The position numbers were made by a program, and so were the translations under genes. From the NCBI GenBank assembly GCA_031290405.1, contig JAITNO010000069.1:1-9518 (forward strand): DNA of 9,518 nucleotides. Reading direction: 5' to 3'. The notes below the pieces were generated by a model, which saw only the letters and a list, made by a program, of their open reading frames with translations, was not told where the DNA came from and made no database searches. Source of the stretch: Spirochaetaceae bacterium. Lineage in GTDB: Bacteria > Spirochaetota > Spirochaetia > Treponematales > Breznakiellaceae. Numbering within the stretch: the first letter of the stretch is position 1; each line of letters starts with the position of its first letter. Below, one piece after another: positions 5,430 through 9,518 of the stretch.

Positions 5430-5665
5430 CTCGTTGGGGGAACCCCCAAGCAGAGAAAATCCTAAGATGAGAGCGGTTTCCACGCCGCCGCGTCTATGGC
5501 GGTGGGCCTGAACGCTTTAGCGGTGGACTCGAACGCCGCAGCGCCAAAACCGCCTGTTAAGCCGTCCAGGGGGGCTGGGGGGCCTTAAAAAAACCTTCCG
5601 GCGGGGGGTGCGGGGGGGCGGCGCCCCCCTGCATTCCGCGCAAGGGATTGGAGCGGCGCGCAGCG

Positions 5666-5688
5666 TTCCCCCCGCAAGGCGGGGGGAA
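5666..5688. repeat. 10-bp perfect hairpin in the palindrome cluster
   Basis: TTCCCCCCGC (5666-5675) and GCGGGGGGAA (5679-5688) pair perfectly with a 3-nt loop AAG. No T-run follows on either strand, so it does not look like a canonical terminator. It is flanked by imperfect direct repeats sharing GGAGCG and CAGCG. Confidence 0.8.
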
Positions 5689-5718
5689 TGGAGCGCAGCG
5701 GAACCGCGCAAAGCCCGA

Positions 5719-5745
5719 CCCCTCCGCGACGCAGGCGCGGAGGGG
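5719..5745. repeat. 10-bp perfect hairpin upstream of the beta-barrel gene
   Basis: CCCCTCCGCG (5719-5728) and CGCGGAGGGG (5736-5745) pair perfectly around a 7-nt loop ACGCAGG, about 50 bp upstream of the GTG start at 5796. It could act on leftward or rightward transcripts or be another copy of an extragenic palindrome; a T-run is missing. Confidence 0.75.
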
Positions 5746-5795
5746 ATGCGCCTTCTTCTATTCTCTCTTCATCTATGAGTGTATAGTGAGTTGTT

Positions 5796-6350
5796 GTGAA
5801 AAGAGGGCTGTGTTGCATCGTTTTTTTTGCGCTTCTGGCGGCCGCCGCTTTCCCTGCCGATGAGGGCGGGGCGTCGCTGTTGGCCGGCGCGGGGGTAAGC
5901 AGGATGTTTTTTACGGACCGCGCGGACCGGCCGTTTGTCTATGGGGCCTCTCTTGCGCTGGATTATGCGCTGTTCCCCGTTCTGTCGGTCGGTTTTGAGG
6001 GCGGCGCGCACGTGGTGGGGGACGGCGATGGGCGGTTTGCGACGATGCCGGTTTTGGCGCGCTTGGGTGTGCATTTGGGATTCGCGTTTGAGCGTTTCGA
6101 TGTGTATGCGGTCTTTAAGTTTGGCTATGCGTTTGGCGCGTCGAGCGGCGCTGCGGCCTATGGGGGCGTTTTGTCGGGCCTGGTTGTGGGCGCCGACCTG
6201 GGGCTGAGTTATTTCTTTACCGGCGTCTTTGGCGTTTTCTTCGAAGGCGGCTATGAGCGTTTTACGCTTGCGCGGGATGGTTACGGGCGCGACGGCGTGT
6301 TTGCCGACAAATACGCCTCCGCCGGCGTTGCGTTTAAGTTTGGAGGGTGA
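5796..6350 (+). CDS. Small outer-membrane beta-barrel protein
   Basis: This 184-residue protein starts with a Sec signal peptide (MKRGLCCIVFFALLAAAAFP, cleavage expected after Ala21). The rest is alternating hydrophobic and polar strands rich in Gly and aromatics: ASLALDYALFPVLSVGFEGG, then ARLGVHLGFAFERFDVYAVF, ADLGLSYFFTGVFGVFFEGG and a last strand ASAGVAFKFGG. That is the pattern of a small 8-stranded barrel of the OmpA/OmpW/opacity-porin kind in the outer membrane; its ligand or role is not visible. Translation starts at GTG 5796, the only in-frame start that gives a proper signal peptide; the Shine-Dalgarno is weak (GTGAG). Eight consecutive T residues (5821-5828) lie within the signal-peptide codons. 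The stop is 3-6 nt before the next gene, and the last codons contain that gene's GGAGGG ribosome-binding site. Confidence 0.75.
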   Translation: MKRGLCCIVFFALLAAAAFPADEGGASLLAGAGVSRMFFTDRADRPFVYGASLALDYALFPVLSVGFEGGAHVVGDGDGRFATMPVLARLGVHLGFAFERFDVYAVFKFGYAFGASSGAAAYGGVLSGLVVGADLGLSYFFTGVFGVFFEGGYERFTLARDGYGRDGVFADKYASAGVAFKFGG

Positions 6351-6356
6351 TGCGTG

Positions 6357-7505
6357 ATGTGTGTGTTTGACGAGCTGATTGAACGGCGCGGAGACGGGAG
6401 CGAAAAGTGGAACCGCTATCCGCCTGATGTTCTGCCGATGTGGATTGCGGATATGGATTTTCGTTCTCCGCCGGCGATTGTGGAGGCGCTTGTGGAAAGG
6501 GCGCGCTTTGGGGTCTACGGCTACCAAATCTACGACGATATGCCGGCGCTGCTGGCCGGCTGGCTGCGCGCGGCGTATGGCTGCGAGGCTGAGGCCGATT
6601 GGATTGTGCCCGTCCACGCGCTTGTGCCGGCTCTGGCTCAGGCGGCGAGTGTGCGGGGCGGGCGCGTGCTGATCCCCGTGCCTACGTACATGGGGATCTT
6701 AAGCGCGCCGGGCAAATCGGGCGCCGCGGCGACGCTCTGCCCGCTGAAGAACGTGGATGAACGCTATCGGATGGACGTTGCCGATATGCGCGTCCGCGCG
6801 GGCTCAGGCGCCGAAACGCTGATGCTCTGCAACCCGCACAACCCCGTGGGCCGCGTGTTCACGCGGGAGGAGCTGCTCGAGGCGAGCGCCTTCGCACAGG
6901 AGAACAACCTCCTCGTCGTTTCGGACGAGGTGCACAGCGAGCTGATTTTCGAGGGCCGGCACACGCCGTTCTGGTCGGTCGACGAGTATGCGCGCAACAA
7001 CAGCATTACGCTGATGGGGCCGGGCAAGACGTGCAACGTCGCGGGGCTGCCCTTTGGGTTTGCGGTGATTCCGAATGGGGCCGTGCGCACGGCGTTCAAG
7101 AAGGCGGCCTACGCGATCTCCGAACCCGGCGTGATGCACGCGGCGGCGGCGCGGGCGGCCTACGGCGGCGCCTGCGACGGCTGGAAGAAAGAGCTCGTCG
7201 CCTACCTCAAGGGCAACCGCGACGTTCTTGAGGCGGGGCTGAGGGACATTTCGCCGGAGATCCGCTTCCCGCGCATCGAAGGGAGTTATCTGCAATGGGT
7301 GGATTTCGGCGCCCTGACGCACGGTGAAAGCGCCGCCTCCTGGCTGCTCCGCACCGCGAAGATCGCGGCAAACGACGGCGCCATGTTTTACGGCGCCGCC
7401 GCCGCCCCCGTCCCTGGCCGTTCCTGCGCCCGCCTCAACTTCGCCGCGCCCCGAAGCCGCATCGCCTGCGCACTCCAGCGCATCGCAGGCGCGGTGGGTC
7501 TATAG
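6357..7505 (+). CDS. MalY/PatB-family PLP-dependent C-S lyase (cystathionine beta-lyase-like aminotransferase)
   Basis: Fold-type I PLP enzymes of this family cleave cystathionine or cysteine C-S bonds in the cytoplasm, releasing pyruvate, ammonia and a thiol. Numbering from the GTG at 6354, the N-terminus CVFDELIERRGDGSEKW and the MWIADMDF motif (29-36) are characteristic. GVYGYQIYDD (53-62), CNPHNPVGR (159-167), SDEVHSEL (190-197, with the pyridine-binding Asp191) and GPGKTCNVAGLPFG (222-235, Schiff-base Lys225) complete the cofactor site. The substrate carboxylate is expected at Arg360 in CARLNFAAPRS. Length is full at 382-383 residues. Two starts are possible, GTG 6354 and ATG 6357, both served by GGAGGG (6342-6347); I prefer the ATG. 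Coupling to the beta-barrel gene upstream is likely. Third-position usage drifts from G/T in the 5' half to C in the 3' half. Some members double as regulators, as E. coli MalY does; nothing shows that here. Confidence 0.9.
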   Translation: MCVFDELIERRGDGSEKWNRYPPDVLPMWIADMDFRSPPAIVEALVERARFGVYGYQIYDDMPALLAGWLRAAYGCEAEADWIVPVHALVPALAQAASVRGGRVLIPVPTYMGILSAPGKSGAAATLCPLKNVDERYRMDVADMRVRAGSGAETLMLCNPHNPVGRVFTREELLEASAFAQENNLLVVSDEVHSELIFEGRHTPFWSVDEYARNNSITLMGPGKTCNVAGLPFGFAVIPNGAVRTAFKKAAYAISEPGVMHAAAARAAYGGACDGWKKELVAYLKGNRDVLEAGLRDISPEIRFPRIEGSYLQWVDFGALTHGESAASWLLRTAKIAANDGAMFYGAAAAPVPGRSCARLNFAAPRSRIACALQRIAGAVGL

Positions 7506-7511
7506 CGGCCC

Positions 7512-8366
7512 CTACCCTACGCGGGCATACTGGTTGATGAGGGTGCCCAGCATGGAATCGCCTGATTGGACGGCCTTTTGGTTTGCCTCGTAAGCGCGGT
7601 TCACCTCGATCATGTTGACCATCTCGACCACGGCGTTCACGTTGGACGCTTCGGTAAAGCCCTGCAAGACCTTGGGGCGCCCGTCCCCCCGCAGCATCTC
7701 CGCCTGTCCTGAGACTTCGTTCGTCTTGTAGAGGTTGGAGCCCTGCTTCTCCAGAAAGCGTTCGTTGTCAAAGCCGGCGATTTGCAGGGTGTCCAGCAGA
7801 AGGGCCTGTCCCCACGTGTTGTCCGCACGGGCGACCATCAGCGTGGGGTCGTCGGCGTATTCGGCGTTTATCCAGACGTTGCCCTCCTTGTCAACCGTGA
7901 AGTTGTTTTCTTTAACGCGGAGGCGCCCCTTCTGTCCCAAGACGGGATAGCCCTCCTTCGTTTCAAGGAAGCCCTCCTTGCCCAGCTGAAACGCCCCGTT
8001 CCGCGTATAGCGTTCGCCGTAGGGAGTTTCGACGGCAAAGAAGCCCTGCCCGTCGAGCATCATGTCGAGGTCGCTGCCCGACTCCTTCGCCGCGCCCTGT
8101 TGGAAGTCGGTGTACAGCTCGTTGAACTCGACGCCCATCCCCAGCTTCCCGATGATAGGCGCCGCATCCGCCGAGCCGAAAGGCGGAATCGCGTACACGC
8201 CGTCGTCGTCCATGCGGCGCAGGAGCAGTTCGGGGAACGCCTTGAACGTCGCAATGTCCTTCTTGTAGCCGTCGACGTCGACGTTCGCCAGATTGTTCGC
8301 CGTCGCGTCCAGCCTCGTTTGTTGAGCGCGCATTCCGCTCGCTCCGGTATACCATGTTCGAATCAT
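7512..8366 (-). CDS. flgF: Flagellar basal-body rod protein, FlgF/FlgG family (FlgF-like)
   Basis: The 284-residue product has the conserved rod N-terminus MIRTWYTGASGMRAQQTRLD followed by ATANNLANVDVDGYKKD (21-37), the ANNLAN rod signature. A central domain includes DMMLDGQGFF (101-110) and YTRNGAF (120-126). The C-terminal rod/hook motif is SNVNAVVEMVNMIEVNRAYE (241-260) with ANQKAVQSGD after it. Such proteins build the periplasmic flagellar rod. The insert KAFPELLLRRMDDDGV (42-57) resembles my recollection of treponemal FlgF (also called FlgG-1) more than FlgG, but the choice is tentative. I start at the ATG at 8366, where homology begins, rather than at an in-frame ATG at 8435. No FlgG gene follows: 6 bp past the stop lies the convergent malY-like gene. 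No clear Shine-Dalgarno precedes the ATG. Confidence 0.85.
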   Translation of the reverse strand: MIRTWYTGASGMRAQQTRLDATANNLANVDVDGYKKDIATFKAFPELLLRRMDDDGVYAIPPFGSADAAPIIGKLGMGVEFNELYTDFQQGAAKESGSDLDMMLDGQGFFAVETPYGERYTRNGAFQLGKEGFLETKEGYPVLGQKGRLRVKENNFTVDKEGNVWINAEYADDPTLMVARADNTWGQALLLDTLQIAGFDNERFLEKQGSNLYKTNEVSGQAEMLRGDGRPKVLQGFTEASNVNAVVEMVNMIEVNRAYEANQKAVQSGDSMLGTLINQYARVG

Positions 8367-8436
8367 GCTTTGATTGTCGGTGTTTTCGCCGCCGCCCTCT
8401 ATAAAAAAAAACATCCTTCCGCTAGACTGCCGCAAT
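8367..8436. promoter_or_regulatory. Divergent regulatory region between the flgF-like and glycyl-tRNA synthetase genes
   Basis: This stretch must hold signals for both directions, but no strong sigma-70 promoter is visible. On the minus strand TAGA (8398-8401) and ACCGACAAT (8373-8381) are 16 bp apart, matching the arrangement before the TPR lipoprotein gene. The element ends 6 nt before the flgF-like ATG. An A9 tract lies at 8403-8411. On the plus strand TAGACT (8423-8428) is a weak -10 candidate. Confidence 0.3.
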
Positions 8437-8481
8437 GCGATGAACGCGGTGAACGCAATGAATGCGGTGAACGCGGTGAAC
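8437..8481 (+). repeat. Five 9-bp tandem repeats in the glycyl-tRNA synthetase leader
   Basis: Units GCGATGAAC, GCGGTGAAC, GCAATGAAT, GCGGTGAAC and GCGGTGAAC follow one another, ending 7 nt before the AAGGAG ribosome-binding site. They keep a short frame open from ATG 8440 to TAA 8512-8514, encoding repeated Asn-Ala-Val/Met and overlapping the synthetase start in another frame. This could be an upstream peptide or only a by-product of the repeat. Confidence 0.85.
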
Positions 8482-8498
8482 GCACTAAAGGAGCAAAC

Positions 8499-9518
8499 AT
8501 GGCAGAAGAATTAAAAGAATACGACGGGCCCTGCACGATGGAGAAGATAACCTCCCTGGCAAAACGGCGCGGCTTTGTGTTTCAGTCGTCGGAGATCTAC
8601 GGCGGACAGAATGGAGCGTGGGACTACGGCCCCCTCGGCATCGAGCTGAAGAACCGCATCGCCCAAGCATGGTGGAAGGAGATGACCCAGCTTCACGACA
8701 ACATCGCAGGCATTGACGCCGCGATCCTCATGCACCCCCGCACGTGGGAAGCGTCGGGGCACGTCGAGAACTTCACCGACCCGCTGGTCGACTGCAAGAA
8801 GTGCAAGGCGCGGTTCCGCGCCGACCAGATGCCCACAGAGAGCCTTGAGGCAAAGAAGTGCCCCGAATGCGGCGGCGAGCTCACCGACACGCGGAAGTTC
8901 AACCTCATGTTCAAGACCCACATCGGCCCCATCGAGGACGAATCCGGCCTCATCTATCTGAGGCCGGAGACCGCTCAGGGCATCTATGTAAACTACAAGA
9001 ACGTGATACAGTCGAACCGCATGAAGCTTCCTTTCGGCATCGCCCAGATAGGCAAAGCCTTCCGCAACGAGATCGTCACGAAGAACTTCATCTTCCGCAC
9101 CTGCGAGTTCGAGCAGATGGAGATGCAGTTCTTCGTCAAACCCGGCACCGACGAAGAGTGGTTCGCCGAGTGGAAGAAGCGCCGCTGGGCCTACTACGAC
9201 AAGCTCGGCGTCACGATGAACCGGCTGCGCTGGCACCAACACGGCCCCGACGAGCTGGCCCACTACGCCAAAGACGCCTACGACATCGAATACCTCTTCC
9301 CCATGGGCTGGCGCGAACTCGAAGGCGTCCACAACCGCGCCCAATACGACCTCACCCGCCATCAGCAGTTTTCTGGCAAAGACCTCCAATACATCGACCA
9401 GGACGACGGCAACAAGAAATACACGCCGTTCATCATCGAAACATCCGCCGGACTCACGCGGAGCGTGTTGATGACCCTCTGCGACGCCTACGACGAGGAA
9501 AAAGTCGCCGACAAAGGC
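8499..9518 (+). CDS. glyS: Glycyl-tRNA synthetase, alpha2 (single-chain) class II type, 3' end beyond window
   Basis: It charges tRNA-Gly with glycine using ATP in the cytoplasm. The 340 codons seen are all in frame and run off the edge. ATG 8499 is preceded by AAGGAG (8488-8493) at 5 nt. The protein opens MAEELKEYDGPCTMEKITSL, then FVFQSSEIYGGQNGAWDYGP (27-46), the family-specific glycine-enzyme N-terminus with motif 1 following. A four-cysteine knuckle (Cys99, Cys102, Cys121, Cys124) suggests structural zinc. YLRPETAQGIYVNYKN (153-168), motif 2 GKAFRNEI (185-192), FEQMEMQFF (204-212) and motif 3 SAGLTRSVLM (316-325, ATP-binding Arg321) complete the catalytic core; the anticodon-binding domain is outside. 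This is the homodimeric, eukaryote/Bacteroidetes-like form, not the glyQ/glyS two-subunit form. The window also carries tRNA-Gly, its substrate, though 7.5 kb away. Confidence 0.97.
   Translation, partial: MAEELKEYDGPCTMEKITSLAKRRGFVFQSSEIYGGQNGAWDYGPLGIELKNRIAQAWWKEMTQLHDNIAGIDAAILMHPRTWEASGHVENFTDPLVDCKKCKARFRADQMPTESLEAKKCPECGGELTDTRKFNLMFKTHIGPIEDESGLIYLRPETAQGIYVNYKNVIQSNRMKLPFGIAQIGKAFRNEIVTKNFIFRTCEFEQMEMQFFVKPGTDEEWFAEWKKRRWAYYDKLGVTMNRLRWHQHGPDELAHYAKDAYDIEYLFPMGWRELEGVHNRAQYDLTRHQQFSGKDLQYIDQDDGNKKYTPFIIETSAGLTRSVLMTLCDAYDEEKVADKG

Larger units (their letters stand above)
5430..5795. other. Gene-free mosaic of GC-rich palindromes and short repeats
   Basis: No gene is supported in these 366 bases. 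They contain TTGGGGG/CCCCCAA (5434-5449, loop AA), two imperfect 21-bp tandem units starting GCGGTGG at 5499 and 5520, and an A7 run (5587-5593). Three further hairpins follow: GGGGGGC/GCCCCCC (5613-5629), TTCCCCCCGC/GCGGGGGGAA (5666-5688) and CCCCTCCGCG/CGCGGAGGGG (5719-5745). The stretch around 5638-5665 is imperfectly repeated at 5673-5700 (shared GGAGCG...CAGCG). A weak TATAGT at 5782-5787 is the only candidate -10 box before the next gene, with no good -35. Clusters like this resemble extragenic palindromic repeats. Confidence 0.7.

Noticed and set aside
5769..6617. 282-residue minus-strand frame opposite the beta-barrel and malY-like genes
   Set aside because: Basic, low-complexity translation antisense to two genes with clear signal peptide and family motifs; a compositional shadow in GC-rich DNA.
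6650..7512. dif site at the skew change
   Set aside because: The region is coding except for 6 bp, and I found no sequence resembling the 28-bp AT-rich XerCD site anywhere in the window.
8367..8435. 23-residue N-terminal extension of the FlgF-like protein
   Set aside because: Rod proteins begin at the conserved MIRTWYTG-type sequence; the extension covers the promoter region and an A9 tract.
8367..8498. T-box or glycine riboswitch controlling glycyl-tRNA synthetase
   Set aside because: No specifier hairpin, T-box core or glycine-aptamer motifs are visible, and the leader is short and repetitive.
8511..9389. 292-residue minus-strand frame inside the glycyl-tRNA synthetase gene
   Set aside because: Exact antisense of a highly conserved enzyme; no ribosome-binding site or recognisable domain.

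Overview
The window looks like chromosomal DNA of a high-GC spirochaete, probably Treponema-related. The evidence is a FlgF/FlgG-type rod protein of the treponemal kind (N-terminus MIRTWYTGASGMRAQQ), a single-chain alpha2-type glycyl-tRNA synthetase, a spirochaete-style lipobox, and very strong strand-compositional asymmetry. This is inferred by reading; no database search was possible.

Layout. (a) 1-660 is lower in GC than the rest. It holds a duplicated GGGGACGTTTCTA motif reminiscent of an insertion-element end, then a RelE/ParE-type toxin gene broken by one in-frame TAA, followed after 2 nt by an intact small antitoxin gene, with a promoter and a palindromic candidate operator. (b) 660-1054 holds a GC-rich structured stretch ending in a strong terminator, a tRNA-Gly(UCC) on the minus strand with a near-consensus promoter, and a perfect 20-bp inverted repeat that meets the stop codon of the next gene. 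(c) 1053-5033 is a leftward cluster: TPR lipoprotein, TraB/PrgY-family membrane protein, and HlyD/MacA-type periplasmic adaptor with a long Gly/Asn/Arg-rich linker. All three point to the cell envelope, but the inner-membrane pump expected to partner the adaptor is absent. (d) 5034-5795 is a roughly 760-bp region with no convincing gene. It contains eleven 21-bp tandem repeats, each able to fold into a hairpin, and then a mosaic of GC-rich palindromes. (e) 5796-7505 is a rightward pair: a small outer-membrane beta-barrel protein and a MalY/PatB-type PLP C-S lyase. (f) 7512-8366 is a leftward FlgF-like gene. (g) From 8499 the glycyl-tRNA synthetase gene runs off the right edge, preceded by a 9-bp tandem repeat.

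How the genes fit together. The window is a patchwork of short transcription units. The lipoprotein/TraB/adaptor genes may form one envelope operon, and the beta-barrel/malY pair is probably translationally coupled. The flgF-like and glycyl-tRNA synthetase genes are divergent.

The most informative large-scale signal is a change of strand composition. The plus strand is G/T-rich from about 1 to 6.7 kb whichever way the genes point, and C/A-rich from about 7.3 kb, again independent of gene direction. A positive-to-negative GC-skew change is what a replication-terminus region would show.
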